From Planctomycetota bacterium (GTDB lineage: Bacteria; Planctomycetota; UBA1135; GCA-002748355), in assembly GCA_011321845.1 (NCBI GenBank), contig DROQ01000209.1, positions 1 to 52,127 of the forward strand: a DNA stretch of 52,127 nt, read 5' to 3'. A program made the position numbers and the translations under genes. Below, in pieces: positions 41,859 through 51,125 of this stretch (the first letter of the stretch is position 1; each line of letters starts with the position of its first letter). The notes below the pieces were generated by a model. It saw only the letters and a program-made list of their open reading frames with translations. It made no database searches and was not told where the DNA came from.

Positions 41859-44219
41859 TTGAGTTATCACAGAATTGAGCGAGAGATCGCAGGAAAGCCC
41901 ATGGTCATGGAGACCGGAAAATGGGCCAAGCAAGCCGACGGCGCGGTCGTGGTTACCTATGGTGGAACCACTGTGCTATGCACGGCTCAGAGCGCGGAAC
42001 CCCGGGAAGGGTTGGACTTCTTCCCCCTTACGGTGGACTATCGCGAAAAAACCTATGCCGCGGGCAAGATCCCCGGTGGCTTCTTCAAGAGAGAAGCGCG
42101 TCCCACAACCAAAGAAGTCTTGACCTGCCGGTTGATCGACAGGCCCATTCGTCCCCTGTTCCCGGAGGGCTACAAGAACGAGGTCCAGGTCATGGCGACC
42201 GTCCTCAGCTACGATGGGGAAACCGATCCAGACATTGTGGGAATGATCGCGGCCTTCGCAGCGGTGAACGTGAGTTCCATGCCCTTTGACACCCTCCTCG
42301 GCGCTTGTCGAGTAGGGCTCAAGGATGGGGTTCTTGTGTTGAACCCGACCGTCCAGGAGACCCTTGAGTCGGACCTCAACTTGACGATGGCAGCCTGGAA
42401 AGAGGCTGTGGTCATGGTGGAGGCGGGCGCCCGGGAAGTCCCCGAGGAGGTCATGTTGGAAGCCCTGGAAGCCGGCCAAAACCTCTGCGTCGAAGTTGGC
42501 TCCATGATCCGGGAATTGGTCAAGAAGGCGGGCAAGGAAAAGGTCGAGTTCGTCCCCCCCGAGGGTTACCCCCAACTTGCCAAGGAGCTGGAGAAGAAAT
42601 TCAAGAAGAAGATCGAAAAGGCGGTCTCGGCCAAGGGGAACAAACACGACCGGGCCGAGGCTGTGGGCGCAGTCAAGGAGGAGATGGAGGAATACTTCGC
42701 AGCCAAGCTGGAGAAGCTCGGGGACGAAGCCCCCAAGGCCAAGAAGTTCTTGAGCGGGGCATTCAAGGATCTCCGCTCCCAGGCGGAGAGGGCGGCCATT
42801 CTGGCTGGGACCCGTTCGGATGGCCGAGGATACAAGGATATCCGTCCCATCTCGATCGAGGTGAGTCTCTTCCCGAGAACGCATGGTTCCGCCGTCTTTA
42901 CCCGTGGGGAGACCCAGGCCATGGTCATCCTCACCTTGGGAACTTCCCAGGACGAGCAGATCATCGATGGGCTGAGCGAGGAATACCGGAAACGCTTTAT
43001 GCTCCATTACAACTTCCCGCCCTACTGCGTTGGGGAGGTGCGTCCCATTCGTGGTGTGAGCCGCCGCGAGATCGGCCATGGAGCGTTGGCGGAACGGGCT
43101 CTCGAGGTCATCCTTCCCGAGCCCGAGAAGTTTCCCTACACCATCCGCATTGTCAGCGAAATCCTCGAATCCAACGGTTCCAGCTCCATGGCCTCTGTTT
43201 GCGGGGGAACCCTGGCCCTGATGGACGCGGGGGTCCCGATCAAGCAACCGGTTGCCGGGATCGCCATGGGCCTGATCAAGGAGGGCCGCAAGACGGCCAT
43301 TCTCTCGGATATCCTCGGGAGCGAGGACCATGTCGGGGATATGGATTTCAAGGTGACCGGAACCCAGCGTGGAATCACTGCCCTTCAAATGGATATCAAA
43401 TGCAGCGGCTTGACCCGTGCCCTGATGAAGAAGGCCCTGGACCAGGCCAAAGAGGGCCGAGTCCACATCCTCAAGGAGATGTTGCAGGCGATCCGTAGGC
43501 CGCGGAACACCCTCTCCTCCTTCGCTCCTCGCTTGGAACGGATCAAGGTCAATCCTGACAAGATCGGCCTGATCATCGGTCCGGGCGGCAAGAACATCCG
43601 GGCTCTTCAGGAGGAGACCAAATCCAGGGTGAACGTGGAGGATGATGGAACCGTCCTGGTCTCGGGCACCAACCCGGCAGGGGTCGAAGAGGCCGTCAAG
43701 CGGATCCAGGCCATGACCGCCGAGGTCGAAGTCGGCAAGCTCTACAAGGGCAGGGTCGTGGCGGTCAAGGAGTTCGGCGCCTTCATCGAAGTTCTTCCTG
43801 GACAAGAAGGGTTCTGCCACGTCTCCGAACTTTCGGATGACTTTGTCCGTTCGGTGACCGATGTCGCGAAGGTGGGAGACGTCCTCGAGGTCAAAGTCGA
43901 CTCCATCGACGAGCTGGGACGCATTCGCCTGACCCGGAAAGGACTCGAGTCCTCGGGGAGCAGCGCCATGGGTTACGAGTCGGATGAGGACTTTGGAGAG
44001 GCCGAAGAAGAGGTTGAAGCTTCTGAGCCCTCGAGAGAGACCTCGGACAGAAGGGGAGCCCGATCCTCGGAGAAGCGTGGCAAGCGAAGGGATTCGGGCC
44101 GCTCCCGGGATGGAGGTTCTAACCGGCAACGGGGCGGTTCCTCCCGTGGCGGGAGACGAAGTGGTGGAGGCCAACGCCGTTCTGGGGGAGGTGGCCGCAG
44201 GAGGTCTCAGGATTCCTGA
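41859..44219 (+). CDS. pnp: Polyribonucleotide nucleotidyltransferase (PNPase)
   Basis: Phosphorolytic 3'-5' exoribonuclease of the RNA degradosome. The 786-residue protein has two RNase PH-like halves (VVVTYGGTTVLCTAQSA..., and HGSAVFTRGETQAMVILTLGT...GSSSMASVCGGTLALMDAGVP with SDILGSEDHVGDMDFKVTGT), a KH domain (DKIGLIIGPGGKNIRALQEETK) and an S1 domain (LYKGRVVAVKEFGAFIEVLPGQEGFCHVSEL). The C-terminus carries an extra tail of about 60 residues, rich in Arg, Gly and Ser with RGG repeats. The start codon is TTG, preceded by TAGGAGA at a good distance; no ATG is available nearby. Confidence 0.97.
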   Translation: MSYHRIEREIAGKPMVMETGKWAKQADGAVVVTYGGTTVLCTAQSAEPREGLDFFPLTVDYREKTYAAGKIPGGFFKREARPTTKEVLTCRLIDRPIRPLFPEGYKNEVQVMATVLSYDGETDPDIVGMIAAFAAVNVSSMPFDTLLGACRVGLKDGVLVLNPTVQETLESDLNLTMAAWKEAVVMVEAGAREVPEEVMLEALEAGQNLCVEVGSMIRELVKKAGKEKVEFVPPEGYPQLAKELEKKFKKKIEKAVSAKGNKHDRAEAVGAVKEEMEEYFAAKLEKLGDEAPKAKKFLSGAFKDLRSQAERAAILAGTRSDGRGYKDIRPISIEVSLFPRTHGSAVFTRGETQAMVILTLGTSQDEQIIDGLSEEYRKRFMLHYNFPPYCVGEVRPIRGVSRREIGHGALAERALEVILPEPEKFPYTIRIVSEILESNGSSSMASVCGGTLALMDAGVPIKQPVAGIAMGLIKEGRKTAILSDILGSEDHVGDMDFKVTGTQRGITALQMDIKCSGLTRALMKKALDQAKEGRVHILKEMLQAIRRPRNTLSSFAPRLERIKVNPDKIGLIIGPGGKNIRALQEETKSRVNVEDDGTVLVSGTNPAGVEEAVKRIQAMTAEVEVGKLYKGRVVAVKEFGAFIEVLPGQEGFCHVSELSDDFVRSVTDVAKVGDVLEVKVDSIDELGRIRLTRKGLESSGSSAMGYESDEDFGEAEEEVEASEPSRETSDRRGARSSEKRGKRRDSGRSRDGGSNRQRGGSSRGGRRSGGGQRRSGGGGRRRSQDS

Positions 44220-44407
44220 GGCTCCTGCTCCCCTCCCGGATCGCCGGATAAGCCTCCCCGGAGGACCCTTTTGGGGTTCTGTCCCCGACCGGAAAGGTCC
44301 ATGAAAGGGCCTCTCCGGTCTTCCACCGCTCCAAAAGCGAGGGAATTGGCCTGGGGTGCTTAAATATCAGGAATCCGTTTAAGGGCTAAATCGCTCTAGC
44401 CGATAAG

Positions 44408-44441
44408 GGACACGTTGGGGTTCTCCCAACGTGTCCTTTTT
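44408..44441 (+). terminator. Strong intrinsic terminator after pnp
   Basis: GGACACGTTGGG (44408-44419) pairs perfectly with CCCAACGTGTCC (44425-44436) around a 5-base loop, followed directly by TTTTT. The 188 bp between the pnp stop and this hairpin hold smaller inverted repeats (such as GGCTA...TAGCC at about 44384-44401) but no gene. Confidence 0.93.
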
Positions 44442-44629
44442 CAATTTCTTTGCCCCTTGGCAAACGTCTCTACCCCATGGACATCCAATCCCCTCCCCTT
44501 TTCTCCATTCGAGGAGCTTCTCCGCTCATAGAAACCGAGAAAAAAAACGGGATTTCCTGCCCATTTCCTGAATTTGAGACGTAAGGCCATCGAGCAGCAG
44601 AAGTTATGGCTCTTTTTTTGGAGAACATC

Positions 44630-44854
44630 ATGATCAATGGAACCGTCAAATGGTTCGATAACCGCAAGGGTTTCGGCTTCCTCAATGCAGACACCGTTCC
44701 TGGAGACATTTTCGTCCACTACTCGAAAATCGAGGGTGAAGGATTCCGAACCTTGAACGATGGCGATCCCGTAACATTTGAGCTGGAGGAAGGCGAAAAG
44801 GGCTATTTCGCCTTCAATGTCCGGCCGGTAAACAAGGAAGCGAGCGTCAACTGA
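44630..44854 (+). CDS. Cold-shock domain protein (CspA family)
   Basis: Small single-stranded RNA/DNA-binding protein that melts mRNA structure. The product of 74 residues has both nucleic-acid motifs: KGFGFL (residues 13-18, RNP1) and DIFVHYS (26-32, RNP2), plus TVKWFDN at the start. The ATG at 44630 follows GGAG at good spacing and gives the normal N-terminus; an ATG at 44606 would add 8 residues. The gene has a long gap before it (about 190 bp after the pnp terminator), room for a structured leader as in other cold-shock genes. Confidence 0.96.
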   Translation: MINGTVKWFDNRKGFGFLNADTVPGDIFVHYSKIEGEGFRTLNDGDPVTFELEEGEKGYFAFNVRPVNKEASVN

Positions 44855-44865
44855 TCGGCCTTTTT
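44823..44865 (+). terminator. Possible weak terminator overlapping the cold-shock gene end
   Basis: GGCCG (44823-44827) can pair with CGGCC (44856-44860), followed by TTTTT. The stem is only 5 bp and the loop is about 28 bases, so this is a weak candidate. Confidence 0.3.
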
Positions 44866-45012
44866 GTTCCCCAAAAACCCCCATTCTCCTAGATTCCGCT
44901 CCCGCGGGGTCCTCCCCTGAGGGCATGGGTTTCCCCATTCCCCGGAGTTCCAGCCCTTGGGATTCCGGCCCTTGCATCTTTGGGAGAAGGTCCCGGCTGG
45001 GGCCAGGATCCT

Positions 45013-45420
45013 GGTTCCTCGGTTGCGGTTCTTTTTACTGGGCATAGACCCGGTTCCTCCGGTTCCGGTCCTATTATAAGGAGAGACCCGGTTCCTTCGG
45101 TTCCGGTCCTATTTATTGGGAGAGACCCGGTTCCTTCGGTTCCGGTCCTATTTATTGGGAGAGACCCGGTTCCTCCGGTTCCGGTCCTATTATTAGGAGA
45201 GACCCGGTTCCTTCGGTTCCGGTCGGTATTGTTGGGAGAAAAACCGGTTCCTTCGGTTCCGGTCCAGATTTCCTGGAGAAAAACCGGTTCCTTCGGTTCC
45301 GGTCCAGATTTCCTGGAGAAAAACCGGTTCCTTCGGTTCCGGTCCTATTATTGGGAGAGACCCGGTTCCTTCGGTTCGGGTCGGTATAGCTGGGAGAGAA
45401 CCCGATTCCTTGGGAGATAT
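45013..45420. repeat. Array of about ten 38-40 bp tandem repeats
   Basis: The core CCGGTTCCTTCGGTTCCGGTC recurs with starts at 45013, 45052, 45090, 45129, 45168, 45206, 45246, 45286, 45326, 45364 and 45404; the first and last copies are degenerate. Two sub-types exist: one with GAGAGACCC before the core and CCTATTTATTGG after it, the other with GAGAAAAACC before and CCAGATTTCCTG after. ACCGG and CCGGT can pair around each core. The period varies and is not a multiple of three, so the array is not coding. The inter-core sequences are alike, so it is not CRISPR. The 655 bp gap (44855-45509) shows no gene. Confidence 0.92.
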
Positions 45421-45509
45421 GGGTGCATCCTCCTTGATCTTTGGGTTCCCTTGATTGGATCTCCTGATGAAGGGGGGCGAGGTCTGGTTTCTAGGATAGA
45501 ATCCCTCCC

Positions 45510-48500
45510 ATGCGAAAATGCTTGGCCACTGCCTTTCGATGGGGCCTCGGAATCGGGTTCGGGTTTTCAGCCATTCTCGGGGCGCAAAGCCCGAAACGGC
45601 AGGTGCGGGAGACCGTTAGGGTCCCTTTCAGCTCCGTCTCTCCCCGCATCGATGGGCAGAGGGATCGTTGCTGGGAGAAGGCGGTGGTCTGCCGTTTGGA
45701 TCAAAAGGAACAGCTCCTCCCAGGGACTCTCCTCGATTGGAAGGGACCCAGGGACAGTTCCCTCGAGGTGCGGGTTCTTCACGATGGGATGCACCTCTTC
45801 TTTTTCATTCGGATCCGGGATCAGGGTCCCCTGGCACCCAAGTTGGGGGAGAGTTGGGAGAGCGGGGATGTCTTGGAGTTCTTCTTCGATACGGATCTCC
45901 GGGATGGAGGCGAGGGGAATACCCAGTTCAACGAGGATGACCTCCAATTCCTGGTGATGCCTTTTGGGGTGGAACGGGACTGGGGCCTGGTGGATTTCGA
46001 TCTTCAGGACCAGGCCCGCCTGGGGAAGACCCACATTGTCGACCGGGGTTTTTCGGGCTTGCAGCTCGTCCGAAGGAGGACCCCGGAGGGAGGAATCGTG
46101 GAACTCTCTCTCCCCCTGGTGGATTTGCCCGAGTTCAAGGCTGGCACCCGGGAGATCGGTTTCAACATTGCCTATGGGGACCGGGACCCCGGGAGAAAGG
46201 TCTATCAGTACCTTGTTTGGTCGGGGGGGAGGCCTCCCTATCGAAACACGGCCAATCTTGGGAGGCTGCAATTCCTCGGCCCCCCTCCTCTCAGCAGCAA
46301 TGAAGAGTCGAGTCCCTTCATGACCGGGTCCTGGCTGCAATCCCTCCCCTTTCTGCTGCCAGGGGTCCTCCTCTTCGGCATGCTTTGGGTTGCGCGCTCG
46401 GTCACCAAACGTCTCCTCGAGCGAGGACCAAGAACCAAGAGAACCTTTGTCATCTCTGTCATTGGGATGGTCCTGCTTGCCCTCCTTTGGCCCAGCATCG
46501 CGCAATATCTTCGTGCCAACCAGTTCCAGGAAAAGGCTCACCAGGCGATGAAGCTCGCAACCGGATTGCTCCGCCAGTTGGAGGAGGGGGCCTTGTCCCG
46601 CCTTCCGGGCCCTAGCCGCGATCAACCCCTGATGAGCCTCTTCAAGGGGGGCACTCTCAAGCTTCCGGTCCGGTATCGCTATGGCTCCCTGCTCTCCAAA
46701 CAGGCAAGCCAGTTTGGTCTGCGGCCCACCGAAGTGGAGGGTTACTCCTTTTTCCCTTATGACCTCCCCATCGGGAAGAAAAACCTGCCCCTCGAATGGG
46801 AGGAAGCCGCAGGTGGAGCGACCTCCCTGGGGTTCCTCCTGCGCTTGGAACTCCCCGAAGGCCGAACCCCGGGGCAAGGGGGGCCCCTCTTCACTCTGTC
46901 CTGGATGGAGAAGGGGGAAAAGAGGGAGCGAGTCGTCTCTTTCCATGACGTCCAGGTTTTGGGGACAACCGAGGGGAGGATGTTGCGTTTCTTCGCCCCC
47001 TTCGAGGCGGGGGCGGGGGTTCATTCCTGTGTGTTGCGGAAGGAAGGGGAGCCGGGGCGGCTCCAGCTCGAGGGGATCTCCTGTAAAAAGGGGGGGGCAT
47101 GGGAGCCCCTTCTCCTGCATTTCCTTTCTCGCGCGGGAGTTCCCACGGGGATTCGCGGGGGACATCCCGAAAAGGCGGGGAGGATCCTGCTTCCCGGTCA
47201 ATCGATGAAGCTCCAGGTACCAGGGGATTGGGGCCTGGGGGTGACTCGGGTTTGGGCCTTCCTGGATGCTTTCGAGGGTCCCCGCTTCGGGGAGACTGTG
47301 GAAGGAACGATTGTCGGGCGCCTCCGGGTTGGTCTGGAGGGGGGAACATTCTTAAACAGGGATCTGCGCCACCAGGTCCAGGTCTTCGCAGGGAAGCGGA
47401 GCGCCAACCAGGAACTGCCCCGCCTCTTGGAAGGCAAGGGAACAAAGGTCGGCTTTGAGTGGGAAGGTACCGATGAGGAGCCTCATGTTGTTCCCGTCGT
47501 TCCGATCCCTTTGGAAGGGGGACGGAGGATTCTCAGCCTCGAATACCAAAATCTTGGGACCTACCCCCAACGGGTTCGCGATCTGGTTCTTGCCATGGTG
47601 GAGAAGGAAGAGCTGGAAGGGCTTTCTCCCTTTCCCCTTGCGAGGGCGGGAGGAGAAGGAAGATTCCGGCTGACTTCCGCATCCCAGAAGGTGCTTGGCC
47701 TGGGTAGTTGGTTTCTTTTTCGCAATGGCAAGTTGAGTGCTTCCACGCTCGGGAAAGCGGGCACCCTCCAGCGTTTTCCCAAAAAACTCGAGGAGATCGA
47801 GACGGACTGGGTTTGGCGCGACGGCCGCAATTCATTCGGAAAGAAGGCCGAGAGCTTCGAGACCTTCCATCGCTTCAAATCTCCGGACTGGGATGGGGCG
47901 GTGCTGGCCTTTTCCATCGAAGATCCAGGTTGGGGCCGTTTTCTGCAAATGCATCAGCTGATCGCCCTTCTTCTAGGAGGAGTCTCCCTCCCCTGGTTTC
48001 TCGTTCTGCTCTTCGAGGTCTTTGCGATGGGGGGGGGATTGCGCATCCAGTTGAGCACAACGATGGCAGCCGCCACGATCGTCCCCCTTGTGGTTCTTTC
48101 GATGTTCTTGGCCAATCTGCTCACCAAGGGGCAAGAAGAGAATGCCCGGAAGGACCTCCTGGATGGTCTCTCCCAAGTGGAACGCAGAATCGGGGAGAGC
48201 CTGAACGCCCTCGAAACCATGGGCAGGAAGTTGCATCGACTCATGGCTTCCGCCCTGGCACGCGGCGAGTCCGAAGAGTCTCTTCGGAAATCCCTCTCCC
48301 TGGTGCGCCCCACAGATTGGCCTCCCGAGAGCTTCCTTGTCCTGGAATGGCCGGGGGAGGATGGCAAGGTGAAGCGCGTCTTCGACCGGCCTTCTTCTCG
48401 CAAGTTGGGGAGCGTTCCCCTGGGGCCGGGGGCGGGTCTATACCTCGCATGGGCCCGATCCTTTCTGGCGGCCCGCATCGACCCCACACCGCCCTCCGGG

Positions 48501-51125
48501 AGGGCCCGAGGGGCCAAGGCTCCCTCCTCCCCTTCCGAGGGGCTTCGCCTCTCCCTGGGAAGGGTGGTGGATCCCAAGCTCCTCTCTTCCTGGGCGGAGC
48601 GAGGGACGGTGGCTCTTTTCGACCTCAAGGGCTACCCCCTCCTGGCCGGCAGTAACCCCGACGCCCTTGTGGGAGATGAGCGGTTCCTGCTAGGGATGCG
48701 AAGGCCTTCTCTCCAAAAACTTCTGGCCTCGGTTGTCGGACCCCTTCGCGGCAGCCTGTCCCCGGAGATCCAATCGGTCCCCGCTCCCTTCGGGGCCGAG
48801 TTGGGGAGTTTAAAGATCCTCCGGGACCCTAACCAGCAGGCGCAGTTTGTCCTTGGCTTCTTCGAGCCTGCCCGGGGTGCCCGCCTCCCCTTCTTCCTGG
48901 GGAGTTTGGGGGTCGGTCCCTTTTTCACTGCGGTCCTGGGCTTACTCCTTGCCCTTGTCCTGTTCTTCGCATGGATGATGACGGACCGGATCTCCCGGCC
49001 GATCGAAGCCCTGGAAGGGATGGCCAGCCGCCTTGCCATGGGGGATCTCGAGATCGATGTCAGTGTTGAGAAGGGGGTGGGGGAAGTCTCCAAGCTGACC
49101 CGCTCCTTCTCCACCATGGCGAGCGAACTGAAGCGCCGCATGCTCCAGGGGGAGCGGATGAGCCGGACCATTCACCTTCTTTTCCAGGTTGTGGATCCCG
49201 ACGAGGTCGCCGCCCAGGGGGCAAGACTCATGGGGGAGGCCTTGGGCTGCGCTCCAGGCATGGTTCTCGTGAGGGACTGGGCCGGCAAGGATGTCCTGGT
49301 CTTCGGAGAGGAGGGAGGGGAACGAAGGGTGTCCCGGCAAAACCCCTTGGTGCGCCTGGTGTTCGAGGCTGTCGGGGTCTTTTGCTTTCGCCGTGAGGTC
49401 CTGGGGACGGAGGGCGGTTGGCCTCTCTTTGCAGAAGCGCCCCTAGGGCTGGTGCTCCCCCTCAGGAACGGGGAGCGCCCCTGGGGGGCTGTCGTCTTTC
49501 CTTTGCACCAGGGGGAAGCCTGCGATTTGGACCTGCCGCATCTCGAAGGTCTGGGGCAGCAGCTGGTGGCTGCTTTTGATCGGGCCCGTCTTCACCATCT
49601 TGCGGTGGAGGACCCGAGGACTGGCTTCCTGGTCAAGCCCTACTTCAGAAAGAGGCTCGAAGGTGCTCTGGACGAAGCTCTTCGTAACGGGGAAACGCGG
49701 TTCCTGATTCGGGTTGCGCTCGAGGGCTCCGACCATCTTCGCAAGCGTTGGGGGAACAGCCGCTTCGATCTCCTTCTCGCCCAATTCGCGAAGGGGGCGA
49801 GAAAGCTCCTGACGCGGGAGTCTCTTGTTGGGCGAACGGGGCTCTTTCGGTTTGAGTTCTTGTTGGAGAGCAGGGGCGAGGACCTGGTCGAGGCCTTCCG
49901 AAGGGCCGCACGGCTTGCAGCCTTGGATGTGCTGGATGAGCTTTCCTCCAAGGAATTCCTTGCCTATCTCGAGGTTCAAGGGGCCCGCTTTCCCGAAGAC
50001 GGACGGTCCATGGCCTTCTTGTTGGATGCCCTGGGAAGGAGGGACGAGGATCTCCCCTCGGGAAGGAGTCGCCAGCCCATTGTGAGAGGGGGGTACGTCT
50101 TCGCTTCCAAGGCCATGAAGGCCGTACTCGATGATTTGGATCGGATCTCGGGAACGGATTTCTCCCTTCTGGTCCAAGGGGAGACCGGGACAGGTAAGGA
50201 GATCATTGTGGATCTTTGCCACCAGGGGAGCAAACGGAGTGGGGGGCCTCTGGTCAAAGTGAACTGCGCTGCGATCCCTTCCTCTTTGATCGAATCGGAA
50301 CTCTTCGGACATGAGAAAGGGGCCTTTACCGGGGCAACCCAGCGAAAAAAAGGTCTGTTCGAGGCAGCGTCTGGGGGTAGCTTGTTTTTGGATGAGGTGG
50401 GGGAACTTCCCTTAGCGGTTCAGGCCAAACTCCTCCGCGTGCTTCAGAACAGGGAATTCTTCAGAGTGGGGGGAACCCACCCCATCTCGGTGGATGTTCG
50501 GGTGATCGCCGCGACCCATCGGGATCTCACCAGAGATATGAAGGAAGGGAGGTTCCGTGAGGACCTCTATTACCGTCTCCAGGAGTTCTGCTTGAACTTG
50601 CCACCCCTTCGGGAGCGAAAGGAGGAGATCCCCTATCTGATCGATCATTTTGCCGCGGAATACCAAGGAGAGGCCAAGACGCTGAGTCCGGGAGCTTTAG
50701 ATCTGCTTTATCGGTATGATTTTCCCGGGAATATCCGTCAGCTCAAAAACCTTTTGCAGCGAGCCTTCGTCCTCGCGAGGGGGCCCTTTATCGAGCCCGA
50801 GGATTTGGACCTTCCCCCCCTCCAGGGGCCGCGCCTCGAAGAGGAGGAAGAGAAGTCCGAGCCGGCTTTTGTTCTCCCCTCCCTGCCTCCTCGGGACAGG
50901 CCTCAGGGGGGTGTTCGGGGACCTTCGCAGGGGGAGCGTTGGGCCCTTTTGGAGAAGCGGCTCAAGGAGGAAGGTGAGATCAGTCCTCAGGAATACCGCA
51001 CTTGGTTGGGAATCTCACGCCGGACCGCAACGAGGGATCTGGGGACGTGGAAGGAGAAGGGACTTCTTTGGAGCAGGGGGAACAAGAGATCTCTTCGCTA
51101 TGGACTTGGAAGGGAGAAAGGCTGA
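45510..51125 (+). CDS. Giant membrane-bound sigma-54 activator with exported CBM9-like sensor
   Basis: An 1871-residue protein. Order of parts, with rough residue numbers: signal peptide (1-25); CBM9/DOMON-like beta domain (about 43-262, PRIDGQRDRCWEKA ... SGDVLEFFFDTD); TM1 and TM2 (273-297, 310-336); a large external region (337-813); TM3 and TM4 (814-868); a second external region (869-1130); TM5 (1131-1155); HAMP (1155-1207); GAF-like (1217-1365); degenerate GGDEF (1366-1484, where the signature reads LFRFEF); AAA+ sigma-54 domain (1527-1767) with GETGTGKE at 1557-1564, GAFTGA at 1604-1609 and Walker B Asp/Glu at 1628-1629; acidic linker; winged-helix HTH (1811-1868, ISPQEYRTWLGISRRTATRDL). 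The topology parity puts HAMP onward in the cytoplasm. Probably a one-component sensor that switches on sigma-54 promoters. Ligand and targets are unknown. Confidence 0.9.
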   Translation: MRKCLATAFRWGLGIGFGFSAILGAQSPKRQVRETVRVPFSSVSPRIDGQRDRCWEKAVVCRLDQKEQLLPGTLLDWKGPRDSSLEVRVLHDGMHLFFFIRIRDQGPLAPKLGESWESGDVLEFFFDTDLRDGGEGNTQFNEDDLQFLVMPFGVERDWGLVDFDLQDQARLGKTHIVDRGFSGLQLVRRRTPEGGIVELSLPLVDLPEFKAGTREIGFNIAYGDRDPGRKVYQYLVWSGGRPPYRNTANLGRLQFLGPPPLSSNEESSPFMTGSWLQSLPFLLPGVLLFGMLWVARSVTKRLLERGPRTKRTFVISVIGMVLLALLWPSIAQYLRANQFQEKAHQAMKLATGLLRQLEEGALSRLPGPSRDQPLMSLFKGGTLKLPVRYRYGSLLSKQASQFGLRPTEVEGYSFFPYDLPIGKKNLPLEWEEAAGGATSLGFLLRLELPEGRTPGQGGPLFTLSWMEKGEKRERVVSFHDVQVLGTTEGRMLRFFAPFEAGAGVHSCVLRKEGEPGRLQLEGISCKKGGAWEPLLLHFLSRAGVPTGIRGGHPEKAGRILLPGQSMKLQVPGDWGLGVTRVWAFLDAFEGPRFGETVEGTIVGRLRVGLEGGTFLNRDLRHQVQVFAGKRSANQELPRLLEGKGTKVGFEWEGTDEEPHVVPVVPIPLEGGRRILSLEYQNLGTYPQRVRDLVLAMVEKEELEGLSPFPLARAGGEGRFRLTSASQKVLGLGSWFLFRNGKLSASTLGKAGTLQRFPKKLEEIETDWVWRDGRNSFGKKAESFETFHRFKSPDWDGAVLAFSIEDPGWGRFLQMHQLIALLLGGVSLPWFLVLLFEVFAMGGGLRIQLSTTMAAATIVPLVVLSMFLANLLTKGQEENARKDLLDGLSQVERRIGESLNALETMGRKLHRLMASALARGESEESLRKSLSLVRPTDWPPESFLVLEWPGEDGKVKRVFDRPSSRKLGSVPLGPGAGLYLAWARSFLAARIDPTPPSGRARGAKAPSSPSEGLRLSLGRVVDPKLLSSWAERGTVALFDLKGYPLLAGSNPDALVGDERFLLGMRRPSLQKLLASVVGPLRGSLSPEIQSVPAPFGAELGSLKILRDPNQQAQFVLGFFEPARGARLPFFLGSLGVGPFFTAVLGLLLALVLFFAWMMTDRISRPIEALEGMASRLAMGDLEIDVSVEKGVGEVSKLTRSFSTMASELKRRMLQGERMSRTIHLLFQVVDPDEVAAQGARLMGEALGCAPGMVLVRDWAGKDVLVFGEEGGERRVSRQNPLVRLVFEAVGVFCFRREVLGTEGGWPLFAEAPLGLVLPLRNGERPWGAVVFPLHQGEACDLDLPHLEGLGQQLVAAFDRARLHHLAVEDPRTGFLVKPYFRKRLEGALDEALRNGETRFLIRVALEGSDHLRKRWGNSRFDLLLAQFAKGARKLLTRESLVGRTGLFRFEFLLESRGEDLVEAFRRAARLAALDVLDELSSKEFLAYLEVQGARFPEDGRSMAFLLDALGRRDEDLPSGRSRQPIVRGGYVFASKAMKAVLDDLDRISGTDFSLLVQGETGTGKEIIVDLCHQGSKRSGGPLVKVNCAAIPSSLIESELFGHEKGAFTGATQRKKGLFEAASGGSLFLDEVGELPLAVQAKLLRVLQNREFFRVGGTHPISVDVRVIAATHRDLTRDMKEGRFREDLYYRLQEFCLNLPPLRERKEEIPYLIDHFAAEYQGEAKTLSPGALDLLYRYDFPGNIRQLKNLLQRAFVLARGPFIEPEDLDLPPLQGPRLEEEEEKSEPAFVLPSLPPRDRPQGGVRGPSQGERWALLEKRLKEEGEISPQEYRTWLGISRRTATRDLGTWKEKGLLWSRGNKRSLRYGLGREKG

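Noticed and set aside
45013-45420. The regular repeat array as a CRISPR locus
   Set aside because: The stretches between cores are themselves near-identical in blocks, the period is too short and uneven, and no cas gene is present.
44980-45957. A protein made from the tandem repeats (repeated PVPSVPVLFI-like units)
   Set aside because: The repeat length varies between 38 and 40 bp, so the reading frame shifts between copies, and the frame then runs antagonistically into the start of the real gene at 45510.
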